From Gloeopeniophorella convolvens (Eukaryota > Basidiomycota > Agaricomycetes > Russulales): 12,647 nt of DNA. The notes under the pieces are model-generated. The model was not told the DNA's origin, searched no databases, and was given only the letters and a program-made list of their open reading frames with translations. The translations under genes and the position numbers were made by a program. Shown one piece after another: positions 1 to 8,904 of this stretch; position 1 is the first letter of the stretch; every line of letters begins with the position of its first letter. The stretch covers positions 1 through 12,647 of the forward strand of contig WTXD01000315.1 of assembly GCA_022496205.1 (NCBI GenBank). Reading direction: 5' to 3'.

Positions 1-1026
1 TCCTGGGGGACAACGACGATCATGGCTTCTGGACACGAATTGGTGAGCATTCAGCGTCCGCGTACCTCGTTATGTTCAACGCTCACGCACCCTGTAGTGC
101 GTGCTGTACCTTCACGAGGAGTCAAGGCTGTACACGCCCACGTCCGCCGTTCGTACAACAGTATGGGACGCCAGGGGCAGTGGTCAGGGGGTGAGGTGGA
201 CCGGTTGCACCAGTGAGTGTTCTTCCCTCCCTGCACAAACAGGGCCCCCGATGTTCAGCGCTTCCTTCACCAGAGCCGTAGAGGAGTACGGATTCGACTG
301 GGCCAAGGTCTCTGAGGAATTGGAACGTCCGGCGTCCGACTGCCGCGATCGGTTCCATAGGCACCCTTCGAGCCGGCGTAAAGGTTAGCATCCATGTTTT
401 GGGTAGTGTGCACTATTGAATCGCGGCGCTAGGTCCCTGGAGCCCGGAGGAAGAAAAAATCTCTTGGATGTCCTGCGAAACATGGCTCAGGAAGGTCGAG
501 ACAACACCAAGGCGCGCGGTTTCTGGAGTGAAGTCTCCAAGCGCATGGACGGAACGCGCACCGGGCTGCAGTGTCAGAATAAGTGGTAAGTGCGTACCCT
601 CACCTCGATTTCCTTTCACGCGTCGTGTTGTGCAGGTCAGGAACTCTAGAAGCTAAGATGGCTAGCGCGGGACGCGCGCGCGTTTGGACGACAGTTGACG
701 AGTATAACCTCGTCACCAGGTGGGCATGACTATCGACTTGCCAACCCGCGTTCATGTTTGGACAGGGTGGCCAGCCTGGCCTTAGAGAACGAGAAAGATG
801 TCGATTGGAATGGACTGCGCGACGCGGAGTGGAATCACTGGAGCGCGCGAGCCCTCCAGCAGAAGTGGAAGCGCCTGAGAGCCAAGGCGGGCGGGGCGGC
901 CATGACGCACCAAGGTAAGTGTACCCTCCGGGTGAAGTGAATGCATAGTCTAACTGATAGACAGGTGTAGTGGCATTGCTCGTCGCCCGCCTCGTGTGCC
1001 CCGCGGTCTCTGCACCCAGTGTTTAG
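1..1026 (+). CDS. Reb1/TTF1/DMTF-like multi-Myb DNA-binding protein, 5'-partial, with apparent frameshift
   Basis: Exons read as 1-42, 98-212, 259-383, 433-585, 636-719, 766-914 and 965-1026, and all introns are GT-AG with matching phase. The spliced product shows successive Myb/SANT units. The first is the end of a repeat (FWTRI... then HVRRSYN). The second begins GQWSGGEVDRL and continues DWAKVSEEL and CRDRFHRH. The third begins KGPWSPEEEK and continues FWSEVSKRM and CQNKW. The fourth begins VWTTVDEYNLV and ends WSARALQQKWKRL. The FW..I, HVRR.Y and CRDR spacing is typical of Reb1/TTF1/DMTF-type factors, which bind DNA in the nucleus at rDNA terminators or promoters; that role here is inference. 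The gene begins upstream of the window. The third repeat needs a one-base shift inside the A-run at 454-459, because without it translation stops at 647-649. If intron 915-964 (CTAAC branch site) is not spliced, the stop is at 938-940 instead. Confidence 0.72.
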
Positions 1027-1065
1027 ATTCGCTGTATACCCCTATTCAATGCAGTAGGTTTCGTC

Positions 1066-1071
1066 AATAAA
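1066..1071 (+). terminator. Poly(A) signal AATAAA of the Myb gene
   Basis: A canonical AATAAA lies 39 nt after the proposed stop at 1024-1026 and in the correct orientation. It fits 3'-end formation of the upstream Myb-like gene, although the hexamer can occur by chance. Confidence 0.5.
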
Positions 1072-1438
1072 TGTGTGCATCTGTCGAGTTTCCAGGTCCC
1101 CAGTCAAGAATAGAGCCCTTACGACGGAAAACAGGACTCGGACCACGCAAGGCATGTGGTTGTGGATGACGGTGAGTTTCAAAAGTTAGTTCTCTACAAG
1201 ATCCGGCGTTAGTTATTTCATGCAGCTCCCAGGGCGGGTATGATCGGGGGCTCAAGAGTTCGGCGAGGCTGACGTGCCCATGGCTCATGCGGTGCGTTGT
1301 CAGCTCCTCACCCCTGGGAATTTGCGTTAACTGATAACGGGTTCGGATCTCGGAACGTCAAACTTTGAAACCTTCCCCATCGCTCGTCCGTCACCTCGGC
1401 GGGGCTGGCATTGCCAGCGCCTCCGTGTCAGCGCTGAC
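1072..1438. other. Intergenic region between the Myb gene and the transposase
   Basis: No convincing gene is seen. There is an intron-like GT-AG pair at 1172-1225 (donor GTGAGT, acceptor ATGCAG), but no adjoining open frame resembles a known protein. The last 70 bp are pyrimidine-rich with several CACC and CGTCC motifs and may be the transposase leader. No TATA box or clear transposon end was found. Confidence 0.4.
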
Positions 1439-1439
1439 A
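1426..1439. repeat. 14-bp perfect palindrome overlapping the transposase start codon
   Basis: TGTCAGCGCTGACA is identical to its reverse complement, and its last base is the A of the ATG at 1439. A small CTGGCA/TGCCAG inverted repeat lies just upstream, at 1405-1417. The sequence shows the palindrome; any role in protein binding or translation is speculation. Confidence 0.6.
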
Positions 1440-4400
1440 TGCCTCAGTGCATCTGCGGCAAATGGTTTTCAAACGTGGCTTTCCACAGCAGACATCGCCT
1501 GAACTGTCCCATGGTGAACGCACTATCTGCGGACATCTGGGAGGCAGCGACAGCCCACTGGCAAGAGCCTCCCGTACACGAACGTGAAGGGCCTGATTAT
1601 GATGACACTCACCGTCAGAAAAGGGCGCGAAACGATTCGGAGGATTTTGAAAACGTGAGTTTTCCAACCAGAATGTGCATGTTCGGCAAAATGAACTGAA
1701 CTGACGGGGATGTGCAGATGTTTGACCCGGTCTTTGGGATCCCACGTTCACCACCTCCTCCGAGTCCCTCTCCTCCACCTGCTCCCGATGAACCAATCAT
1801 TACGACCCGTGCTGGAAGGAAGACGCGACGGACGTGGCGTCTCGAGGATGTCCTACCAGAGGCCCCCGGAGCTGCTCACGACGACGATCTCCTCCCACCG
1901 CCGAACCCGCCGCCGAACGAACCTGGTCCATCAAGTTCGATCGCGCGCCGCGTCCGTCTCCTCCTAACGAACCCTATGAGGACGGTGGCCAACAAGTTCG
2001 GCCTGCGGAGGTTCTATAAGCGACGACCTATGGACCCCATTCCCACCAATGTTGACCTCGCTGCCCAGTACGGCCCTACCGCAGATTCAGCGATGGCTCG
2101 CAAGTCAAATAGGACGATCCAAGATATCATCTCCCCGCTCCCCAACATCTCTACCTGGCTATGGGGTCATCATTTCTGGTTGCACGGAAACAAGAAGACG
2201 CTCAGCGAGAATGACGCGCTAGTTGAGCTCATCAACCGCAAAGACTTCAACGCTGCCGACATCTTAGACTGCAAGCTGCCCAAGATCAATGCGCTACTAG
2301 ACCAAGAGCAAGGTACCATGCCATGGGATGTCGACCGTGACGGATGGAAGGAGTCTTCCATCATTATCAGCGTCCCCGTGTCGGGGAGGCAAACACAGGC
2401 CACCAGACGGACAGAGGCCAGCAACGCGCGGCGCATGGCGCAGCACGAGTTCCTTCCAGACAGTCCGCCTTCGCGACCTAGCGAAGGCATTCCTTACGCC
2501 GTCCCCGGTTTTCGTCACAGGTCCATATGCGCCGAGATTCGTAAGACGCTCATGACCGACCCCGCGGCGAAGCGATTTGTCTTCGACCCGTTCTACCTCG
2601 AATTTACGGACCCACTTCACCCTGGCAAGACAGAACGCGCTTACGGAGAGTTGTTCAATTCCGACATATTCATTGAAGAAGATCTGCGACTTCAAAACAG
2701 CCCTCCCGTTGAAGGTTGCGACGCACCACGCGTGATCATGGCATGTGCATTCTGGTCGGACGCCACGCAGCTCGCACAGTTCGCGCACCTTAAAGCTTGG
2801 CCTGGGTACCTGTACTTCGGTAATCAGTCGAAGTATGAGCGGGCTCGCCCCTCAAGTAACGCTGCACATCATGTAGCATATTTCCCCGTGGTACGTAGAG
2901 CACCTTCACGTTCCACCCATGTTTTAAAATGACTGTATAGCTGCCGGACGATTTCGGCGATTTCCTCAAGACGCACGTGGGCGTCAAGACCGTAACCCCA
3001 GCCCTACTGACGCACTGCCGCCGAGAGCTCTTTCAAGGAGGCATCAACTTGCTTCTTGATGACGAGTTCATTGAAGCGTATCATCATGGGATGCTCGTGG
3101 ACTGTATAGATGGTGTACGAAGGAGGGTGTATCCGCGCATATTTGTTTACTCTGGCGACTATCCGGAAAAGTGAGCCAAAGGGACACTATATGCGATTGC
3201 TATGCTTACATTGGAAATCAAAAGGGTCCTGCTTGCAACTATCCGCGACAAAGGGTTATGTCCGTGTCCGCGGTGCTTGGTCAAGTTCGACGAGATACCA
3301 GCGTTGGGCACAGAGCAGGACCGCAAGATCCGGGAGGAGCGCGCGCGGAAGGACAACCTGGCGCGTAAGGAGCTCGTAGAACAAGCAAGGGTTCTCATCT
3401 ACAAGAATGGCTATGTACCAAACTCGGTTCGCGTAGACGAGCTACTCAAGTCACAGTCGCTCGTGCCGACTCGTGTAAGCACTCTTTATCCACTACCTTG
3501 AAACGCGCCGCTGACATGAAGCGGCTAGAATGTATTCTCGGAAAAGCTGAAATGGAACCCAGCGGGACCCGGCGACGTACGATTCGACTTCCACAAGATC
3601 TTACCCGTCGACCCACTGCACGAGATTGAGATAGGGGTATGGAAAAATGTGTGGATCCACATCATCCGTATCATAACCATCCACAACCGAGCCGCCCTTC
3701 TAGAACTCAACCAACGGTAGGCCTCCTAGTTACACAGGACTCGCCATTTGGCTGACGCGCACAGGTTCCGGATGGTCCCCGCGTTCTCTACCATCCGTCC
3801 TTTTCATGAAAACATGTCGGACATGACGCGTATAGCAGCAAGGGATTACGAGGACATATTACAGGTAAGTGGTATCGGCAAGCGCATACAAATGTACCCA
3901 ACTAAGCAACCTACCAGTGCGTGATCCCATGTTTCGAAGGCCTGTTGGACTCCCCGCACAACGAATCAATCATGAGCCTGTTGTACACCATGGCGACGTG
4001 GCACGCGCTGGCCAAGATGCGCATGCACATCGACTCTTCTCTCAAGTTACTCGATGATGGGACGACTGCACTAGGGATCCGGCTCCGGCACTTTGCTGGC
4101 TCGACCAAGGAGTTTGTGCCAGATGAGAATGAGAATGATGAAGAGCCATTGCTGATGCAGTTAGAGCCCGACGATGCCCAACCGGCCGAGTCAGGCTCGA
4201 GCGGCAGCAAGGGAGCTGGTGGTTTTCACATGAGGACGATTAAGACGCACTTCCTCGGCGACTACGTGCAGTCCATCAAAACCTTAGGTACCACCGACTC
4301 TACTAGCACACAAATCGTAAGGTTGTATAATGTCCGAGATCGAGTCTACTGACACTGGCAACAGGGCGAGCTTGAGCATCGTCGGGTGAAGGCCCGCTAT

Positions 4401-5550
4401 GCACGGACAAACAAGCGGAACGTCGAGGCTCAGTTGGTCGATATCGACATTCGGGAGTCGCGCTTGACTTTAATGGCGCATGAGCTTCGGGAGAAGGGGG
4501 TCGACGTGCCGCAACTTGGTCGGCATACGAGCAGCGCCAGGGAGGGCCCTGCAGACGTTGACATGTCTCCGGAAGACAGGTACCGCATAGGGACATCGGA
4601 TCGCCATCCCGTATCCCTCCAACAACTGCAAGAAGATCACCCAGAAGACCCCGCTCTGACGGTGAGCCACAGCTTGTGTAGTATGTAATAGCTTCAGTCG
4701 CTAAAGGCAGGCCAGAACTTTGTGGTGGACCTGAAGGCGCACATTCACGCTCATCTATGTCCTGACGAGGCCGAGACTTCTCGCGCGGAATGGGGACGCA
4801 TCGCTATCCGGGACGGTCGGATTTATCACCATGAGACGGCGCGCATCAATTATACGACGTACGATGTGCAACGCGAGCAAGACGTTGTTCATCCCAAGGC
4901 TTCACGAAACGCCGTGCTGGTGTACGCCCCCGACGAAGAAGGGCCCAGCCCATGGGTGTATGCGTGGGTTCTCGGGGTATACCACGCGCGGGTACATGTC
5001 CTGCCCTCGTCCGAGGAGCAGCGCGTGCCATTCCTTTGGGTTCGATGGCTTGACCGCGTCGACGAACCACATGGCCTCGCGAGCAACCGATTGGAGCATG
5101 TATTCCTCCGGCCTTCCGCAAATACTGATGCCTTCGGGTTTGTTGATCCAGAGCATGTGATCCGTGCGTGCCACCTCATACCCAGGTTTGCCCGAGGGCG
5201 CACAGCAACGCCAGAACGGCTATCCATTGGGGATCCCGCAGGAGGAGCATGGGCACAGTATTCCGTGAACCAGTGAGTGCATGAACACTACTGTGCCCCA
5301 GGACATCGAACGCTCATTGGGATGACACAGCTTTGCAGATCGAGATGGGGTCGCTCGCACGCTGGGTGTTGGGGTCGGGCATGGAGTCGTTAAACGAAGG
5401 GTGATCGAAAGTGTTATGATCCCGATGGAAGAAGAGTCGGGTTGGACGCAAATGGGGGAAGAGGGGGCCCCCAACGATTCTAACCCAGAAGATAGTGTTG
5501 AGGATGCCACAGATACATTAGAGGAGGCCTTCATGCCACTCTCTCTCTAG
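1439..5550 (+). CDS. Plavaka-family DNA transposase, complete, ten exons
   Basis: Exons: 1439-1654, 1718-2890, 2941-3170, 3225-3474, 3529-3716, 3765-3864, 3918-4316, 4365-4661, 4716-5272, 5331-5550. They sum to 3630 nt (1209 aa plus stop) with every phase consistent and no internal stop. The N-terminus has a C-x-C-x12-H-x3-C zinc finger (C4, C6, H19, C23), followed by a proline-rich linker. Family hallmarks in order are FWSDATQL with D420, YFGNQSKY, VAYFPVLPDDF, PRIFVYSGDYPEK, CPCPRC (552-557), D651-P-L-H-E with GVWKNVW, ARDYEDILQ, WHALAKMRMH, TTDST.TQ, GELEHRR, NYTTYD, FLWVRW and HFADRD (about 1137-1142). D420 and D651 are likely two acids of the DDE/RNase H-like active site; I cannot place the third with certainty. 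The enzyme would excise and reinsert its element. Plavaka is usually grouped near the CACTA and KDZ transposases. An acidic insert follows TKEFVPDE. Terminal repeats were not found, so an intact or a domesticated copy are both possible. Confidence 0.9.
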
Positions 5551-5763
5551 TACTACAACGTCGTCGATGCGAGCGACAGCGATCCAACGTTCAAGTGTGA
5601 AAAGGTTTATTCAGGCTCGCGCACGCAGGGGAGGAGGGGGGCAGAGGGAGATGACACCGCCCCAGCATGACCGAGCGGATGGTTTCTGAGATCTCCCCTC
5701 CGCCGACGTGATTGTTGATTGTAGCTGACCCTGGATACAGGAAGAACCGCGTGCTCGCGATTT

Positions 5764-5784
5764 CACCCTGATTGCACCCTGATT
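5764..5784 (+). promoter_or_regulatory. Tandem CACCCTGATT repeat upstream of the TATA box
   Basis: Two exact 10-bp copies, at 5764-5773 and 5775-5784, are separated by a single G. They end 16 bp before TATAAA. The position suits a binding site for a transcription factor, but no known motif was assigned. Confidence 0.4.
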
Positions 5785-5800
5785 TCAGGAGAGCGAGAGG

Positions 5801-5806
5801 TATAAA
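5801..5806 (+). promoter_or_regulatory. TATA box of the DUF6698 gene
   Basis: TATAAA in GAGGTATAAAGG lies 79 nt before the chosen ATG at 5885. Transcription starting about 30 nt downstream would leave a leader of roughly 50 nt and would exclude the ATG at 5809, which supports the 5885 start. Confidence 0.6.
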
Positions 5807-5884
5807 GGATGAAGAAATTTTGCGAGGTTTGCGCACAACACTGTCAACTCCCCACCAGAGTCGCCCATCTCGACAATTTGCTCA

Positions 5885-7548
5885 ATGTCTCTCCCTCCCC
5901 CCGCCAGCCAACAGCCCCCCACCACCATGGCAGATTTTGCTGCCTCTGTCGAAGAGGACGAGGAGCTGCAGCGCTCCATGTTCTCCGAGTCCGAGACGCG
6001 CCCAGCCAGGTACAGTGGTCAGTTGTTGTAACAAACCATATACTTATAACTATGTACATCGCACGCAGGCGCACAGTTGACCCGCTCAACAGTGCAGGTG
6101 GCATGTTTGGGTTCATGGGGGACATGTGGCGCCCCATAGACCTGATCATCGGTCAAGGCATGAGAAGGGCCGCTGCCAACACGCCCGCAGGCAACGGTAC
6201 TGCTAGCGCGTACTCCCGGCTGTAAGTGTGTGAACTGTTGCCCGCTAAACATTGTAACATCGCCACCACAGGCAGAACAAGTTCCAGGAGCTGTACCGCA
6301 TCCTGACGTATCTCGCGCCGTCCGTCCCTAATCAGTGCCGCGGAGGGCCCGCCGCTCCTCGCAAGACTGCAAACGAGGTATGCGGAATCTTATTACAATG
6401 TCTATCATGCTTAAGTCTCCTATACCAGTTGGACAAGGCTCGCGCGAAGACTCGTAACCAGATCGTTTTTGTGATCAAAAACAACATTATAGGATGGTAC
6501 AACTTTGGCACCTCGGACATTGCTCAACTTCGCAACAAGTCGAACCGAGGGTTCAACCACCATGAGTTCGGACGCCTTCTCTGTCCCGCTAGCTATGACT
6601 GGGAAGACGCCAAGTAAGTAGAGTGCTGATATCTATCTGCTGATAAGTTGAATAACTGTCACGGTCACAGTGTCCGCGCAGCTCTGCGATCCCATGCTGC
6701 GACCCACCCTGTCAAACCTTACGACTGGCCCCGATTCTTCTGGGAGGACCCGAAGACAGTCGACAGCAAGAACTTCGGCAAGGGGTTCCTGCGTGGCGCT
6801 CTCCTCGTCAAGGTGCGTCCGAGGTGAACTCCATCACAACCAAGTACTGACAGGTGCGCAGGCGGTCCGCTGCGTTCTCTTTGGTCCCCAGGCCGCGGAC
6901 CCCGGAGCGCGAATCAGGACCAACGGTTCAAGGGGTGGTAACTCCAAGCCGAGGAGCGTCAAGTACAAGGTGCGCACGGTAACGTGCGCTATGATTGCAT
7001 TCTCAGCAACTGTGGTAAGGCTTGCTCACGTCGCGCCAGTATAGTAGCTATACTAATCGATCAACTACAGGTGCACTTCTCGCTGAGCTCCCAGATCATC
7101 TTCTGCCCAGGTGGCACTGATGGAAGGTGGCCTTACGAGAAGTTCTACTCCATCCTTTTGGCCTTCATTGAACAAGGAATACAACCCAAGGCGCGCGAGA
7201 CACTACTCCAATGGTGGAACCTGTGAGTGGACTATACGTATACACTAGTATCGCTCACTAATCTGCTCTATCCATCACAGGCAGGTATTCGGGTATGGCC
7301 AGGATGACGAGGATGAGGACATTCTCATGTCCACCCCGGACGAAGACTCAGTCATGGGCCAGATGATCCTTCAAATGCGCGATACCTTGCGATTGGAGGA
7401 GGAAGCTGACGGCGCTGGTGACGGCGCCGCAGGTGCTGCCAATGTGGCCACCGCCGCCGCCAGCACGAACGCGGGCGCTGTCAATGGAGCAAACAATGGT
7501 GGATCGGCGGATGCTGGAGAAGGCAGCGGTGACGTCCTCATGGGGTAG
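5885..7548 (+). CDS. DUF6698-domain protein of unknown function, eight exons
   Basis: Exons: 5885-6009, 6069-6221, 6272-6377, 6429-6613, 6671-6812, 6862-7014, 7071-7222, 7281-7548; 427 aa with all phases matching. The start follows the TATA box and gives MSLPPPASQQPP. Residues 1-40 are Pro-rich then acidic. The conserved core, which I recognise as DUF6698, has GFNHHEFGRLLCP (about 169-181) followed by YDWED, then WPRFFWED, a KGFLRGALLVKAVRCVLFGP block, TVTCAMIAFSATVVHFSLSS and WWNLQVFG (336-343). Introns are 49-59 nt; the one at 7015-7070 has a perfect CTAAT branch site. The last 90 or so residues are acidic and then Ala/Gly/Asn low complexity. No signal peptide, membrane segment or catalytic motif is visible. 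The family is expanded in Agaricomycetes and its function is unknown. The exon 6 donor could instead lie at 6970, but the extended version fits the family better. Confidence 0.85.
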
Positions 7549-7702
7549 TAGATCTGAGTAGATCAGTCCTGCGTAGATCCACGTTTCTATGAATGATCAC
7601 AACAAAGTTTTGTGCTATTTTTATTGCGTGCACGAAAGCATCGGGGGCAAAAGTAGCCACGGAAGAGATGACCCCTGCAAGCAACATATCGGTTGGGGAT
7701 GG

Positions 7703-7732
7703 ATTGTGGTGATGATGCTATGGCACCACAAT
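7703..7732 (+). repeat. Perfect 9-bp inverted repeat, 12-nt loop
   Basis: ATTGTGGTG at 7703-7711 pairs with CACCACAAT at 7724-7732. Part of the right arm (CACAATG, 7727-7733) can pair instead with CATTGTG at 7751-7757, so two mutually exclusive folds are possible with the next hairpin. Confidence 0.7.
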
Positions 7733-7733
7733 G

Positions 7734-7759
7734 GACACAAAGGCAACTCTCATTGTGTC
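7734..7759 (+). repeat. Perfect 7-bp inverted repeat, 12-nt loop
   Basis: GACACAA at 7734-7740 pairs with TTGTGTC at 7753-7759, extendable by one G-T pair. It starts two bases after the previous hairpin ends and has the same loop length. Confidence 0.65.
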
Positions 7760-7878
7760 TGGGATTGGGCTATGGTCTGACTACAGCCAGTGTGGGATAG
7801 TATCACACCTAGACTGCGAGAGACTCACAAGGACATCACAACGGGACTACAGTGGTCTTGCAAGCCACCCCCGAGCGA

Positions 7879-7955
7879 CGTGTAATGCGAACACAACGCG
7901 GATGCGGACTGAATGCGGACCCATCCCAAGGCATTCACATTTGCGTTGGAACACG
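7879..7955 (+). repeat. Nested three-segment inverted repeat
   Basis: Three stems nest in order: CGTGT/ACACG (7879-7883 with 7951-7955), CAACGC/GCGTTG (7894-7899 with 7943-7948) and TGAATGC/GCATTCA (7910-7916 with 7931-7937). Together they could form one long interrupted hairpin of about 18 pairs. Confidence 0.55.
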
Positions 7956-8105
7956 GCCCCGACCCTGACAACAGCATTATGCAAGCCAGTCACACAGCAG
8001 CGGGGGGAGCATTGGCGCCCGGACACACATGGGTCGCGGCGGTGTTGTGACCAGTGAAGCAATCGATTTCGGCCGATACCAACTGCTACTCAAGGATGAG
8101 CATGA

Positions 8106-8135
8106 AGCCGCAACCCGACTTCCCTTGTTGCGGCT
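8106..8135 (+). repeat. Perfect 9-bp inverted repeat, 12-nt loop
   Basis: AGCCGCAAC at 8106-8114 pairs with GTTGCGGCT at 8127-8135. Just downstream, CCGGT/ACCGG (8139-8143 with 8151-8155) competes with AACCGG/CCGGTT (8150-8155 with 8163-8168). Confidence 0.65.
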
Positions 8136-8253
8136 ATTCCGGTAGTTGCAACCGGGTTTTATCCGGTTTCGGGGGGTTGTGACTGATTTTGGTATCTTAA
8201 AATTCGGTAGAATCCGGGCGGCGGACTCGTGATGACAGCGGATCGCATGATCT

Positions 8254-8463
8254 TAGGCCCCTTCTCGACCATTTACACACACAGGCGTTTGACCCGCGCT
8301 CAGCCCAATATGGAAGGTCCGCCTGTAAGCGCACTCATTTTGATTTGTCGTGCTCGGCTGATGGGCACGCAAACAAATGTGATTGGACGGTTTCCTTTGC
8401 TTGGTGACGGTTCTGATCCCCGCTAGACTCCGGCTGTGTGTGTAAAAGTCAAAAAGGGGCCTA
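8254..8463. mobile_element. MITE of about 210 bp with 30-31-bp terminal inverted repeats and TA ends
   Basis: The left end 8254-8284 begins TAGGCCCCTT and runs to TTTACACACACAG. The reverse complement of 8434-8463 begins TAGGCCCCTT and runs to TTTTACACACACAG. The two arms match at most positions, with a few substitutions and one single-base gap. The interior has no coding capacity. The outermost TA on each side may be the duplicated target dinucleotide, as in Tc1/mariner-like elements. A three-base TTA duplication, as in PIF/Harbinger, does not fit because the right side reads TAT. Such elements are moved in trans by a transposase encoded elsewhere. Confidence 0.8.
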
Positions 8464-8733
8464 TCGTTTTGCAATTCGCTGTAACAAAGCGCTCCTGAGT
8501 CAGACGTCCGACGAAGTCGACGTCGCGGCGGGCCTGTCCCGCGCAGTCGACTGGCTCCAGATTACGTAGGCAAAACTCCCGTGTTGTGATTATTGATACA
8601 CCAAATAGAGTCAAACAAAAGCTCACAATGTGTGACCGTGAGGTGACTCGGACGTCGACAGCAGTCGGCAGCAGCCTAAGCACGGTCTCTTCATGAGAAA
8701 TGTCTTATTGTGCTCGCGCGATTCCTTGGACGC
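8464..8733. other. Spacer between two non-autonomous elements
   Basis: No gene or clear repeat. Only short symmetrical motifs are present, such as GCGGG/CCCGC near 8528-8542 and TCACA/TGTGA near 8622-8634. Confidence 0.4.
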
Positions 8734-8758
8734 TACACTGCCAGCGGGCGCAACGCGA

Positions 8759-8904
8759 TTTCTCATAGATTTCCGGTGTCTTCGAGAGTAGCCGGACAAA
8801 TCGTCGGGTTTCGACGATTTCAATCTCGAGGTTCACGCGTTAGCGGCCCAAGCATGATTTTTATATGCCACGATTATCATAGCACCTTTTTCTCATAGAT
8901 TTCC
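8759..8904 (+). repeat. Direct repeat TTTCTCATAGATTTCC, two copies 130 bp apart
   Basis: Exact 16-bp copies sit at 8759-8774 and 8889-8904. The first abuts the left terminal repeat of the 940-bp element. Subterminal repeats of this kind often bind transposase, but here that is inference. Confidence 0.65.
8798..8820 (+). repeat. Perfect 9-bp hairpin with 5-nt loop
   Basis: AAATCGTCG at 8798-8806 and CGACGATTT at 8812-8820 flank GGTTT. It lies between the two 16-bp direct repeats of the 940-bp element. Confidence 0.7.

Larger units (their letters stand above)
5551..5884 (+). other. Intergenic/promoter region upstream of the DUF6698 gene
   Basis: These 334 bp contain no gene. They hold a G-rich stretch (about 5628-5650), a tandem CACCCTGATT repeat (5764-5784), a TATA box (5801-5806) and then a pyrimidine-rich presumed 5' leader. 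No AATAAA for the transposase is seen on the + strand. Confidence 0.5.
7549..8253. other. Gene-free region rich in short inverted repeats
   Basis: No ORF here looks like a protein. The first 31 bp hold three GTAGATC copies (7548-7554, 7558-7564, 7573-7579), probably 3'UTR. From about 7700 to 8170 there is a run of perfect or near-perfect inverted repeats, listed separately, plus the palindrome CGTGCACG near 7627 and an isolated GATACCAA/TTGGTATC pair (8075-8082 and 8189-8196). It may be a structured RNA, the remains of mobile DNA, or a cruciform-prone spacer. Confidence 0.45.

Noticed and set aside
1172..1225. Intron-like GT-AG segment extending the Myb gene or marking another gene
   Set aside because: It lies beyond the stop and poly(A) signal, and the flanking frames show no recognisable protein.
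2297..2788. 163-codon open frame on the minus strand
   Set aside because: It lies wholly within exon 2 of the transposase, has no family resemblance, and is explained by the composition of the coding strand.
4722..5276. A 184-codon frame as a separate gene starting at GTG 4722
   Set aside because: Acceptor 4715 joins it in phase to the preceding exon and yields the conserved Plavaka C-terminal sequence, so it is exon 9.
5809..6225. ATG 5809 as the start of the DUF6698 gene
   Set aside because: It lies 3 bp after the TATA box, so it would not be in the transcript. Its downstream part is used as exon 2 only after splicing from the 5885 start.
7681..8170. CRISPR array or tRNA cluster as the explanation for the hairpins
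   Set aside because: The stems differ in sequence, there is no regular repeat-spacer pattern, and no cloverleaf or tRNA consensus motif was found.
8044..8183. GTTGTGAC direct repeats (8044-8051, 8176-8183) as an 8-bp hAT target duplication
   Set aside because: The enclosed sequence begins CAGTG but has no matching inverted end, so the 8-bp match is probably chance.
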